In this document: positions 16,445 through 24,437 of the stretch, piece after piece
Layout: the number at the start of each line of letters is the position of its first letter
How positions within the stretch are numbered: position 1 is the first letter of the stretch
Assembly: GCF_900107175.1 (NCBI RefSeq)
Contig: NZ_FNOZ01000039.1
Location: forward strand, 1-37,496
Source: Modestobacter sp. DSM 44400
GTDB lineage: Bacteria > Actinomycetota > Actinomycetes > Mycobacteriales > Geodermatophilaceae
Direction of reading: 5' to 3'
DNA: 37,496 nucleotides
Program-made: the position numbers and the translations under genes
The notes under the pieces: model-generated
What the model was told of the DNA's origin: nothing
Databases searched by the model: none
What the model saw: only the letters and a program-made list of their open reading frames with translations

Positions 16445-16960
16445 GCGGCCGGGGTGTCGGTGGAGACGGTCTACGCGCAGGGCAGCGAGGCCGCCCTGCT
16501 GATGAGCAGCGTCGACCGGGCCCTCACCGGGGACGACGAGGACGTTCCCCTCACCGACCGGGCCGCGTTCCGGAGCGCCCTGGACGAGAGTTCGCCTGCG
16601 GCGATGATCGAGTCCTTCGTCGGCGCGCTGACATTAGTAGCTGACCGGGCGGGCGGACTGCTCATCGCGTTCGAGGACGCCGCCGGCTCCGACGCTGCCA
16701 TTGCCGAACTGTGGGCCGCCGCTGAGCAGCGACTCCGGGTGGACTACCGGCGGCTGGTCGTCGCCGTGACGGCCGCCGGACCGCTGCCGGCCGGGTGGGA
16801 CGTCGAGACGGCCACGGATGCCATGTGGGCCACCTTTCCCCCGCGCCTCGCGCACACCCTCGTGCGCTCCCTTGCCTGGCCCAGGGAACGGACCGTGGCC
16901 TGGGTGTCCACCACTGTGACCGCCCTGCTCCTCCCGACCGACGACAGGAAGCACGAATGA
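16445..16960 (+). pseudogene. TetR-family regulator lacking its N-terminal HTH
   Basis: The frame begins just after a TGA with AAGVSVETVYAQG, which is the end of the recognition helix of a TetR helix-turn-helix, and continues with about 160 residues of a ligand-binding domain. The first about 35 residues of the DNA-binding domain are absent and I cannot find them in any frame upstream (16350-16444). A GTG at 16454 could still start a 168-residue remnant without DNA-binding ability. The stop overlaps the hemerythrin ATG (ATGA), so it was once the first gene of an operon with the two damaged genes that follow. Confidence 0.75.
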
Positions 16961-17553
16961 CCACCACTCCGTCCACGCGCATCGACACCCGAGACATGCT
17001 GGTGGTGCACGACGCCATCCGCCGGGAGTACGGCCTCGCGCCGGCGGAGGTACGCGGCGTCGCTCCTGCGGACACCGCCCGCGCCGGCGTCCTCGCCGCA
17101 CACATCGACCTGCTCAACGGCTTGCTGCACCACCACCACGCCGGCGAGGACCGCCTGCTGTGGCCGGTGCTGCAGCCCCGCGTGCCGGCCGAGATCGCGC
17201 CCACCGTCGAGCGGATGGAACGCCAGCACGAGGGCATCGCCGACGCCCAGCAGGAGGTCGAGGCCACCCTGGTCCGCTGGCGCGCCACAGCCGAGGAGCA
17301 GCACATCCTGCCGCTGGCGGCCTAACACCTCACCCCGGCGGAGTGGGCGCGGCTCGGCGAGGAGGGCATGGGCGGTCTGGAGAAGCGGCAACTCCCCCTG
17401 GTCTTCGGCATGCTGATGTACCGCGCCGACCCGCAGGTGATCGCCGGGATGCTCGCCCACGCCCCGCTGGTGCCGCGACTGCTCATGCCACGCTTGGCTC
17501 TGCGCACCTACGCCCGGTACGCCCGCCGGGTCCACGGCACGGCGACCCCGTGA
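16957..17553 (+). pseudogene. Hemerythrin-domain protein interrupted by in-frame TAA
   Basis: ATG 16957 opens a hemerythrin/HHE domain: LVVHDAIRREYG, then HIDLLNGLLHHHHAGEDRLL, then RMERQHEGI, and after a gap EEQHILPLA. These histidines and acidic residues would form a di-iron site. A TAA at 17323-17325 stops translation at 122 residues. The same frame continues after it for 75 more codons with HLTPAEWARLGEEGM, which is the normal continuation of this family (usually about 200 residues). The single stop could have come from CAA (Gln). The truncated product keeps most iron ligands and might fold. Its stop overlaps the next gene's GTG. Confidence 0.8.
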
Positions 17554-18037
17554 CCGCCCGCCGCTGGCGCACAACCGGCTCGGTCGAGCTCGTCGTAGCT
17601 GCCGCTCCGGACGAGGTGTACAAGCTGGTCAGCGACGTGACCCGGATCGGTGAGCGCAGCCCGGAATGCCACACCGCGGACTGGCTCGCCGGCGCCGGCG
17701 CTACGAGGTCGTCGAAGCCGAACCGGGCCGCGCCTTCGCCTTCCGCACACTGCCCGAGCTCGACCCCACCCGCCGGAACTCCACGACGTGGGGGTACCGG
17801 CTCGAGCCCGCCGACGGCGGGACGCGGGTCACCCACTCCTACGAGATCACCCGGCTGCCGCTCCGGCCGTTCCGGGCGCTCTTCGGAGTCCTCCTGCCCG
17901 ACCACCGGGACATGCGGCCACAGATGCGGCACAACCTGGAAGCGCTCGGCGGACTGCTCCGTCGCGAGGCGGCCGGGCCGGCAGCGGCCGAGCAAGGGGC
18001 CCGACCCGGCATCACCCCCGGGCCAGGGGGCTTCTGA
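17550..18037 (+). pseudogene. SRPBCC (polyketide cyclase/START-like) protein, frameshifted
   Basis: From GTG 17550 the frame reads VELVVAAAPDEVYKLVSDVT and then SPECHTADWLAGAG, an SRPBCC N-terminus. After about 17695 the coding signal jumps to another frame (RYEVVEAEPGRAFAFRTLPE onward to GF at 18037). Relative to family members about 15 residues between TADW and RYEV seem missing, so the lesion is a small deletion that also breaks the frame. SRPBCC proteins bind hydrophobic ligands in a helix-grip pocket. It is third in the decayed TetR-hemerythrin operon. Confidence 0.72.
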
Positions 18038-18073
18038 CAGCGCCGTCCGGCTCGTCGTGAACCGGACGCGGAG

Positions 18074-18111
18074 GCCGGCCCCGCCCGACCGCGCGGACGG
18101 ACGGGGCCGGC
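18074..18111 (-). terminator. Strong GC-rich hairpin after the secreted-protein gene
   Basis: Arms GCCGGCCCCG (18074-18083) and CGGGGCCGGC (18102-18111) pair perfectly around an 18-base loop, with extra inner pairing possible. It lies 12 bases beyond the stop of the minus-strand gene at 18124 and 36 bases past the end of the SRPBCC remnant. It could serve both. Confidence 0.6.
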
Positions 18112-18123
18112 TGGCGCGACCTG

Positions 18124-18558
18124 TCAGTCGTCGTCCGAGGAGTCCGGCGCGTCGCCGCGGGGACCCCCGTGGCCACCGTGGCCACCGCTGTCCGTGCCCG
18201 TCACCGCGAAGTCCTCGCCGACCTGCACGATCAGGTGGTCGCCGTCGGTGGTGACCACGTGTGACTCGTAGACGCCGTCCGAGTCGCTCTCCGCGCGCTC
18301 GATGGTGGCGCCGGGGTACTCGGCCAGCACCGCCGCCTCGACCTGGGTCTTGGTGTCCCCGGTCAGCAGCTGCTCGTCCGAGCGCTGCGGCTGCGACGGG
18401 TCGGTCTGGCTCTTCGAGCTCTCCGATCCCGTCGTCGGAGTGGTGGTGTCCTCGGCCGCGTTGGCGGCGAGCGTCCCAGCCAGGATCCCGCCGGTGATCA
18501 GGCCACCGGCCACCAGACCGGCCGCTCCACCGAACTTCCGCATCTTCGTGCTGTTCAA
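18124..18558 (-). CDS. Secreted PepSY-like protein
   Basis: 144 residues with an N-terminal signal/anchor (AGLVAGGLITGGILAGTLAA) followed by a probable AxA-type cleavage site at ANAA. A Ser/Thr/Gln-rich linker leads to a PepSY-like alpha/beta unit (about 72-120: VEAAVLAEYPGATIERAESD and DGDHLIVQVGEDFAVTG). The tail GGHGGHGG plus an acidic C-terminus could bind metal. PepSY-like units are proposed to inhibit peptidases or sense the envelope; no partner is visible here. It is a monocistronic gene followed by a strong hairpin. Confidence 0.75.
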   Translation of the reverse strand: MNSTKMRKFGGAAGLVAGGLITGGILAGTLAANAAEDTTTPTTGSESSKSQTDPSQPQRSDEQLLTGDTKTQVEAAVLAEYPGATIERAESDSDGVYESHVVTTDGDHLIVQVGEDFAVTGTDSGGHGGHGGPRGDAPDSSDDD

Positions 18559-18715
18559 CTGCGCCTCCTATGGGATGCGGCCCGGTCCCGCGCCGTGACG
18601 ACGACCTTCGGGGCGGTCCTGAGGGCCAGCTGTGCCGGCTGCCCGCAGCGCTGTGACTGCCGGCCGGCCCGGGTCGACGCTGCCCGGAGGACGCCGAGGC
18701 GGCAGGATCGGGGGC

Positions 18716-19717
18716 ATGACCTCTGCTCCCGCCTCCACTTCTGCCCTGGTCGCGGACTCCTCCGGCGACGAGACCGAGCTCTCGCTCCGCGACCTGCCCC
18801 TCACCGATCTCGGGACCGGCGACGTGCTCGTCGCCGTGGCCTGGTCCAGCGTCAACTACAAGGACGGGCTCGCCTCGACGAAGCGCGGACGGGTCGCCCG
18901 CATCTCACCGCTGGTGCTGGGCATCGACCTGGCCGGGACGGTCGTCGAGCCGGGCACGTCGGGCCTCGCGGTCGGACAACCCGTTCTCGCACATGGCTAC
19001 GACCTGGGCGTGGCACACCACGGTGGCTACAGCCAGTACGCGCGGGTGCCGGCCGGCTGGGTGGTCCCGCTCCCCTCCGGGCTGACCGCGCGCCAGGCGA
19101 TGACCCTGGGCACGGCCGGCTTCACCGCGGCCCTGAGCGTGCTGGCCCTGGAGGACCACGGGCTCGAGCCGGGGGCCGGCCCGGTGCTCGTCACCGGCGC
19201 CACCGGCGGGGTGGGCAGCGTCGCCGTCTCCATCCTCGCCGCGCGCGGCCACCAGGTCGCCGCGGTGACCGGAAAGGCGGATGCCCATGACTGGCTCCGC
19301 GCGCTCGGCGCGACCGACGTCATCGACCGGGGAGCCGTCGCGGACGCCTCCCGGCCGCTGAACAAGGAGACCTGGGCCGGCGCCGTCGACTGCGTCGGCG
19401 GAGACGTGCTGGCCTCCGTCGTGAGCTCCCTTCGGTACGGAGCTGCGGTCGCCGCCTCCGGGAACACCGCCGGCACGGCGCTCCCGACCACGGTGTTCCC
19501 CTTCATCCTCCGCGGGGTCGCCCTGCTCGGCATCGACTCCGTGCAGTGCCCCATCGACCGGCGGCGCGAGGTGTGGCAGCGGCTGGCCACCGACCTGCTC
19601 CCGCCGACCCTGGACCAGTTGGCCTCGAGCGAGGTCGCGTTGGACGCGGTGCCGGACGCTTTGTCTCGCATCCTCGCCGGCGGGTCACGGGGCCGGGTGC
19701 TCGTGCGGATCGCCTGA
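18716..19717 (+). CDS. Acrylyl-CoA reductase-like MDR oxidoreductase (AcuI/YhdH)
   Basis: 333 residues from ATG 18716. The zinc-independent medium-chain reductase layout is seen: SSVNYKDGLAST (YhdH signature) and ISPLVLGIDLAGTVVEPG near the N-terminus, GTAGFTAALSVLALEDHGLE, then the NADPH-binding VLVTGATGGVGSVAVSILAA. AcuI/YhdH enzymes reduce acrylyl-CoA or similar toxic enoyl-CoA compounds in the cytosol. There are no neighbours of that pathway, so the substrate is uncertain. An earlier in-frame start at 18632 would add a non-conserved basic segment and is not favoured. Confidence 0.9.
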   Translation: MTSAPASTSALVADSSGDETELSLRDLPLTDLGTGDVLVAVAWSSVNYKDGLASTKRGRVARISPLVLGIDLAGTVVEPGTSGLAVGQPVLAHGYDLGVAHHGGYSQYARVPAGWVVPLPSGLTARQAMTLGTAGFTAALSVLALEDHGLEPGAGPVLVTGATGGVGSVAVSILAARGHQVAAVTGKADAHDWLRALGATDVIDRGAVADASRPLNKETWAGAVDCVGGDVLASVVSSLRYGAAVAASGNTAGTALPTTVFPFILRGVALLGIDSVQCPIDRRREVWQRLATDLLPPTLDQLASSEVALDAVPDALSRILAGGSRGRVLVRIA

Positions 19718-20048
19718 GACGGCACTGCGGCAGAGCGCGCCGGCGGCGGCGTTCGCCTGCCCGTCCCGTGGACCAGCCGATCGGCCGGGTCGACTCCGGC
19801 GAACTCCGGGCGGAGCCGAGCCGGCGACCGTGACAGTGGCCGACCTCGACGCGGTCACTGTCGTGGAGGTGCCGATCAAACGTTGACGATGCGGCTGCTC
19901 GTCGCCGATCACGCCAGGCGTACGGACAGCGACACAGCCACCAGGGATACCAACGGGCTCGAGATGGCCGGAGCGCCGTCCGGATCGACATGATGGCTCT
20001 CAGTCGCAGATCACCGACCGCCGGCCTCCGTAGGAAGAGAGGAACTCC
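19718..20048. other. Intergenic region, no gene seen
   Basis: About 330 bases with no convincing open frame in either direction. An imperfect inverted pair GACAGTG (19832-19838) and CACTGTC (19856-19862) is present but coincides with a short low-quality frame. A GAAGAGAGGAA ribosome site at its right end belongs to the cytosine deaminase. Confidence 0.5.
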
Positions 20049-20546
20049 ATGACCGAGGTCCCCGCGGTCAGTTCGCCCCCCGGGCTGTCACCTGAGGAGC
20101 AGGATCGCTTCTACCTCGCCCTGGCGGTGGAACAGGCCCGGATCGGGTGGGCGGAGGGCGGGGTGCCGATCGGAGCGGCGCTGGTGCACGAGGGCAAGGT
20201 TCTGGCCGTGGGCCGCAACCGCCGCGTGCAGATGGGTAGTGCGATCCGCCACGGCGAAACCGACTGCATCGAGCGAGCGGGCCGCTTGCCGGCGTCGGTG
20301 TACCGGCACAGCGTCCTGTACACCACTCTCTCCCCGTGCTCCATGTGCGCGGGAATGGCCCTGCTCTACGAGGTGCCACGGATCGTCATTGGGGAGAACC
20401 GCACCTTCCTGGGGGCCGAGGACCTGCTGCGCTCTCACGGCGTCCGGTTGGACGTGCTGGACGACCGCGACTGCATCGCCCTCATGCAACGGATGATCGC
20501 TGAACGACCGGCGCTCTGGAACGAGGACATCGGTGAGGAGCCGTGA
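20049..20546 (+). CDS. Cytosine deaminase, yeast (Fcy1)-type
   Basis: 165 residues with the CDA-fold zinc site H68-A/G-E70 in IRHGETDCIE and C97/C100 in TTLSPCSMCAG. The middle and end (VPRIVIGENRTFLGAEDLL, LDDRDCIALMQRMIAERP and NEDIGEE) resemble fungal cytosine deaminase more than the bacterial CodA TIM-barrel enzyme. It deaminates cytosine (and often related N-heterocycles) to uracil plus ammonia. The gene is preceded by a good ribosome site and is not in an operon. Assignment to exact substrate is from family resemblance. Confidence 0.87.
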   Translation: MTEVPAVSSPPGLSPEEQDRFYLALAVEQARIGWAEGGVPIGAALVHEGKVLAVGRNRRVQMGSAIRHGETDCIERAGRLPASVYRHSVLYTTLSPCSMCAGMALLYEVPRIVIGENRTFLGAEDLLRSHGVRLDVLDDRDCIALMQRMIAERPALWNEDIGEEP

Positions 20547-20699
20547 AGCCTCTGTGATCCGCTTCCCGGCCGCACAGGCGCCTCGATGATCCCGGGGGAT
20601 GCGGTCGTTACGGGCGACGGCCACGACCGTCCGCTCGACCTGCCGGTCGCGCCGTGTCCTCCGCCCGAACGTGCTCATATCGACGAGGGTCCGCCCGGA

Positions 20700-21100
20700 C
20701 CGGTGCACGCCGACTCGCCGCCCGCAGCCAAGGTCGCCTTCTTCGCGGCGATGTTCGGCGCCCGCCGGGACGTGTACGCCCAGCGGTGGGAGAACACCCG
20801 GTCAGGCAGGTCCGGCTGGGCGCGCCGCCCCGCTGCAAGGCCGCGCCCGGCGCCGCGGGGCCACCGTGTTCCTCGATCTGGCCACCCTGGAGCCACACGA
20901 GAACCAGTGGACCTACCTGTCCGGCCTCGGCCGACTCACGCCAAGAGAGGTCACCCGGCTGGCGCACCGCCTCGGTGAGGTCACCGTCGGCGCCGGGGTC
21001 GACCGGCTCCGCTCCCCCACCTCGACCAAGATCGCGGCCCAGCCGCCGGCGGTGGTCCGGGCACGGCTGGGCGCCACGATCACCATCCATCGCAGCGACC
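20700..21100 (+). pseudogene. TOTE-type primase/helicase remnant
   Basis: Two pieces in different frames. The first (about 20716-20822) reads AKVAFFAAMFGARRDVYAQR then WENTRSGRSGW. That matches the segment at the start of the TOTE conflict-system primase domain. The second (about 20866-21090) reads ATVFLDLATLEPHENQWTYL then SGLGRLTPREVTRLAHRLGE and VVRARLGATITI, resembling the later helicase part. The intervening several hundred residues are missing and the frame is broken. Intact TOTE proteins are large anti-mobile-element primase-helicase-nuclease proteins. This one is dead. Confidence 0.6.
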
Positions 21101-21195
21101 ATCCACCGCTCGGACGTGGCCAGCTGGCACGAATACGGCTGCTGCGCCAGCCACTCCCGCTACTGGGGACTACCGCTGCACCTGCGGGCCCGATC
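21087..21195 (+). pseudogene. IS982-type transposase fragment
   Basis: One frame reads IHRSDVASWHEYGCCASHSR followed by YWGLPLHLRARSADR. This resembles the catalytic-core segment SDxAxWxxYGYCxSHSRFFWGLRLHL of IS982-family DDE transposases. About 35 residues remain and no ends are recognisable. It is fused directly to the TOTE remnant, indicating rearrangement at this spot. Confidence 0.5.
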
Positions 21196-21278
21196 GGCGG
21201 ACCGACCCAGGCCGTCATCACCATCGTCGAGAGGGAGCGGCGGAGTGCCGGGTCATAGTAGTAAATCGAATAGAGTCC

Positions 21279-21806
21279 TCAGCTCACGCGAACTCCCGCA
21301 CGCTCGCCAGCGCCGGAAGAGAAGGCGTCGTGGCGCTGGTCGACCATCGCCGTCTCGGCGTCACGATGGCGTGAGTGCGCAGCTAGTGCACCGAGGGCAT
21401 ACATCGCCACGGCGAGGATCGCGACACCGATGCCGTAGTGGTAGCCGAGGGCCGAGGCGATCTGGTTCCAGACACCACCCATCATCATGCTGCCGCCACC
21501 GCCACCGCCGGCCCACGCTGGGTGGAACGTGGGAGCGAGGATGAACCATGCACCGCCGAGCGATCCGAGCACTGCACCCAGCCGTACGGAGGACCGCACG
21601 CTTCTCAGCATGAGCGCCCCGCCGATGGCAGCGACGATGCCTGGAATGAGATGCAGGGTCACGTGCGATTCGGTCCACATCCAGGCCGGCGTGCCACCCA
21701 TCCTGTAGCCGAACAAGGGACCGACAAACGGCACCAGGGCTCCCCAGGCACCCAGTATCAGGATGACGAACGCTGACGTACGGACCCTGGCCGGCATGAC
21801 CGCCAC
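21279..21806 (-). CDS. Four-TM integral membrane protein, unknown
   Basis: 175 residues with about four hydrophobic helices (AFVILILGAWGALVPFVGPL; LHLIPGIVAAIGGALML; LGAVLGSLGGAWFILAP; YGIGVAILAVAMYALGALAA) and a glycine/methionine loop GGGGGGSMMMGG. I do not recognise the family; similar small proteins occur widely in actinobacteria. A second ATG nine bases inside (21797) is possible. It ends just after the mobile-element debris and is transcribed towards it, so it may be the first intact gene on this side of the hydrogenase island. Confidence 0.65.
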   Translation of the reverse strand: MAVMPARVRTSAFVILILGAWGALVPFVGPLFGYRMGGTPAWMWTESHVTLHLIPGIVAAIGGALMLRSVRSSVRLGAVLGSLGGAWFILAPTFHPAWAGGGGGGSMMMGGVWNQIASALGYHYGIGVAILAVAMYALGALAAHSRHRDAETAMVDQRHDAFSSGAGERAGVRVS

Positions 21807-22160
21807 CTTCGAGGGAGAGTATGCGTGCTAGCCGAGCCGAGGTGCCCAGGATCACAGCCGACTAAACCCTGCGTCAGCCGCCGGGCCAGGGTGGCCTCCG
21901 GGCCGGTCATCGCCGAAGCCGCTAGAGAGGCTTGGACCGGAGAGCCGGCCGACGGTGGTTGCTCGTCGGCCGTCGCCGCGGTGAACGGCTCGCAATTCGG
22001 CTTCCGGCAGACTCATCCGCCGAACCGCCGCTAGCGCTGTGAGCAGGAAGGTTCGCCGGATGGGTGAACGAACTCGGTGTGATCGCCCGCAGCTTCGCGA
22101 GCCTTGTCGTTGCCGCCCGTCGGCCCCACTCACGACGCTCCTGCGCCCTCGCGAGTTCGC
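21807..22160. other. Intergenic region, no gene seen
   Basis: About 350 bases between the membrane-protein gene and hypC, including what would be the 3' flank of hypC. No frame with coding character, tRNA or clear hairpin was recognised by eye. Confidence 0.5.
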
Positions 22161-22475
22161 TTACGTCTGTCGGCTCGCGACTCTCCGGCTCGCATCGAGC
22201 CCGTCGATATCGGCGGAGTCGGTGAGTTCATTCTCGTACATGTCGCTCAGGGCCTCGAGCGCGTCGAGCGTCTCGCGGGCCTCGGTCTCGCTGATCTTCG
22301 CCATGGCGAAGCCGGTGTGGACCACTACCCAGTCCCCCACCTGCGCGCCGTCGGGGCCGTCGAGACCGATCAGAGCCACCGATACCGAACGCGGCACACC
22401 GTCGATGTCAACTGTGACGCGCAACTGGGCGACGTCGCTGATCTCGATGATCTGGCCCGGGATGCCAAGGCACAT
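22161..22475 (-). CDS. hypC: [NiFe]-hydrogenase assembly chaperone HypC
   Basis: 104 residues from ATG 22475, with an AGGAG site upstream. The N-terminus MCLGIPGQII carries the essential C2, which after Met removal binds the Fe(CN)2CO unit with HypD and delivers it to the large subunit. The OB-like middle (VDIDGVPRSVSVALI; AQVGDWVVVHTGFAMAKI) is standard. The C-terminal helix (ETLDALEALSDMY) runs into a tail about 15-20 residues longer than usual. HypD, E and F, its partners, are not in this window and must be encoded elsewhere. It is divergent from the first CooC-like ATPase. Confidence 0.96.
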   Translation of the reverse strand: MCLGIPGQIIEISDVAQLRVTVDIDGVPRSVSVALIGLDGPDGAQVGDWVVVHTGFAMAKISETEARETLDALEALSDMYENELTDSADIDGLDASRRVASRQT

Positions 22476-22505
22476 GGCGTGTTCTCCTCGCTGAAGGGTC
22501 GGGGG

Positions 22506-22574
22506 GACTGTAGGCCGTTCGGTAGATGCGCGGAACCAGTAGCGCACGCCCGATCTGGTCCGGGTCCTACAGTC
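22506..22574. promoter_or_regulatory. Symmetric divergent promoters for hypC and ATPase 1
   Basis: GACTGTAGG (22506-22514) and CCTACAGTC (22566-22574) form a 9-bp inverted repeat 51 bases apart. Each contains TACAGT on its own outgoing strand, a good -10 hexamer. On the plus strand it sits 8 bases before ATG 22582, which has no ribosome site, so ATPase 1 is probably translated from a leaderless transcript. On the minus strand it leaves a leader of about 25 bases before hypC. No clear -35 hexamers. Confidence 0.5.
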
Positions 22575-22581
22575 TCCGGTC

Positions 22582-23340
22582 ATGCGCGTGGCGTTCGTAG
22601 GCAAAGGCGGTGCCGGCAAGTCGTCCCTGGCCGGGACGTTCGCCCGGGTGCTGGCTGCCACCGGGCGGCGCGTGGTGGCGCTGGACTCCGACCCGATGCC
22701 GGGAATGGCCTTCTCCCTCGGCGTGGCCCAGATCGATGCGGGCCTGCCCGACGACGCCGTCGAGGAGTTCGAAGAGACCGGCCGCCGCCGCTATCGGCTG
22801 CGCGAGGGCCTCACCGGCACCGGCGCGATCGAGCGGTACGCCGTGCGCGGCCCGGACGGCGTGCACTTCTTCCAGCTGGGCAAGGCCCGCGGCGCACGAT
22901 GGGATAACACGCGGCAGCATTTCGGCTTCCAACGGGTGCTGGACGACCTGCCCGGCGAGGACTGGAGCGTGGTGGGCGATCTGCCGGGCGGAACGCGGCA
23001 GCCGTTTCTCACCTGGGGTCGGTACGCCGAGACGTTCCTCGTCGTCGCGGAGCCGACTCCCGCTTCGCTGCTGACCGCCCGCCGGCTCGCGAGGCTGGCT
23101 GTCACCGGCAGTGCTCCGCGGGTGGTCGTCGTCGCGAACAAGGTGCGGACGCCGCGGGACGCCGAGGAGGTCGCTGAGCGGACCGGGCTGCTCCTGCTGG
23201 GCGCCGTGCCGTTCGACCCGGCGCTCGACGAAGCCGACCGGCTCGGGCGCGCCGTCCTCGATCACGACCCGACCGGTCCGACGGTCACGGCGGTACGGTC
23301 CCTGGTAGCTGCGCTGTCCACCGAGACGAGGGCCAGATGA
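22582..23340 (+). CDS. CooC/MinD-type ATPase 1 (no CxC motif)
   Basis: 252 residues with a deviant Walker A, FVGKGGAGKSSLAGTFARVL, the switch-like VVALDSDPMPG, and a NKxR nucleotide-specificity loop VVVANKVRTPRDAEEV. This is the CooC branch of the SIMIBI (MinD/ParA) ATPases, where CooC loads nickel into CO dehydrogenase. Unlike the other three copies in this island it lacks the paired metal-binding cysteines; the corresponding region reads HFFQLGKARGARWDNTRQHF. It also lacks the usual D-ME after it (VVGDLPGG). It may be a partner or regulatory subunit. The stop overlaps the next ATG by 4 bases. Confidence 0.88.
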   Translation: MRVAFVGKGGAGKSSLAGTFARVLAATGRRVVALDSDPMPGMAFSLGVAQIDAGLPDDAVEEFEETGRRRYRLREGLTGTGAIERYAVRGPDGVHFFQLGKARGARWDNTRQHFGFQRVLDDLPGEDWSVVGDLPGGTRQPFLTWGRYAETFLVVAEPTPASLLTARRLARLAVTGSAPRVVVVANKVRTPRDAEEVAERTGLLLLGAVPFDPALDEADRLGRAVLDHDPTGPTVTAVRSLVAALSTETRAR

Positions 23341-24071
23341 AGATCGCCGTGGTCGGCAAGGGTGGGTCCGGCAAGACCACCACGTCCGCCGTGCTGGCCC
23401 GCACGCTCGCGCGCTCGGGGTACGCCACCCTGGCGTTGGACTGCGACAGCAACCCCAACCTCGGCATCTCCCTGGGAATCGGCGAGGAAGCCACCGAGCG
23501 CCTGATCTCGGTGCGCGACGCCGTCGACGCCGGCGAGGAGGAACACGCCTCGAGCGCCGAGGACCTGGTGGCACGGTTCGGCATCGAGGGCCCCGACGGC
23601 GTCCGGCTGGCGGTGGTCAGCGCCATCCAGAACCCCGAACCGGGCTGCCCCTAGTGCGGCATCTCACCTGAGCAGTTGCTCGGGCAGCTCGCCGGTCCCG
23701 ACCGCGTCGTCGTCGCCGACTTCGAGGCCGGACTCGGCACCGTGTTACGCCTCGGGGACAACCCGGTCGACGTCGTCGTGATCGTCGTCGAGCCCACCGT
23801 TAAATCGCTCGAGGTGGGCCGCCGTGCGGCGGAATCCGTCCGGGAAGCGGGTCTCGGCCGGATCGTGGTCGCGGCGAACCGAGTGCGGGACGAGCAGGAC
23901 GCGGCGCGGGTACGCGCTGCCTTTCCGGGGTTGCAACCAGTACTCGTCCCCGACGACCCCGCGATCGTCGAGGCGGAGCGACGAGGCGCCGCCCCGCTCG
24001 ACGCCGCACCGGATGCCCCAGGCGTGCAAGCCCTGGTCGGGCTCGCCCACGACCTACTGCGCGCCAGCTGA
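23337..24071 (+). pseudogene. CooC-type ATPase 2, interrupted by an amber codon in its CxC motif
   Basis: ATG 23337 starts MKIAVVGKGGSGKTTTSAVL (Walker A with the signature lysine), then LALDCDSNPNLGISLG. At codon 106 (23652-23654) a TAG interrupts the motif: GCP, stop, CG. The same frame then runs on without a gap to 24071 through VVVADFEAGLGT, NRVRDEQDAARV and a normal C-terminus. If the TAG triplet is removed the motif is GCPCG, matching GCTC and GCLC in ATPases 3 and 4. The lesion therefore looks like a 3-base insertion, not a substitution. Outcomes: a dead gene, a split protein restarting at TTG 23676, or readthrough. The reading is direct; the consequence is inferred. Confidence 0.85.
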
Positions 24072-24083
24072 GCGGCGGTCGCC

Positions 24084-24400
24084 GTGGTCCGGGGGCCACG
24101 CTGCACCTCCGGATCGTGTTTCGCCGTACCCGGCCACCGACGGCTGTGGGCAGCGCACACGGTGTCGCAGTGGGGTGACATCGTCAGCACCGCCACCATC
24201 ACTCTGCTCGTCTACGAGCTCACCGGCTCCGGGCCATCGCCGTCGGCCTGTCGGTCGGCACGGTGTTCTTCAACCCGACCGCAGGACCGGTGCTGCCAGC
24301 CCTTGTCGGCACCGACATTCTGATCGTGGCGAACAGGGGCCACGTGGAACCGCCGCCGCGCTCTCCCAGGACGCCGTCGCACCGCTGGGCGGGCTGACCG
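24084..24400 (+). pseudogene. MFS transporter remnant
   Basis: About 100 residues spread over three frames. They read FAVPGHRRLWAAHTVSQWGD and STATITLLVYELTGSG, then in another frame RAIAVGLSVGTVFFNPTAGP and VLPALVGTDILIVAN, then AALSQDAVAPLGG. These match the first three to four helices of actinobacterial MFS exporters (RxLWxAxxxSxxGD, VGxxxLxxAN). The rest of the gene is absent. It is wedged between ATPase 2 and ATPase 3, so the cluster was invaded or rearranged here. Confidence 0.6.
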
Positions 24401-24437
24401 ATCGCCAGGTCACGCAGCAGGCTGTCGTGGACGAGCG

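Noticed and set aside
19832-19862. Inverted pair GACAGTG/CACTGTC as an operator
   Set aside because: Short arms and 17-base spacing in a stretch with no adjacent regulated gene; likely chance.
23652-23654. TAG as pyrrolysine in a CPxC motif
   Set aside because: Pyrrolysine machinery is unknown in ordinary actinobacteria, and removing the triplet gives the normal CxC motif, so an insertion is simpler.
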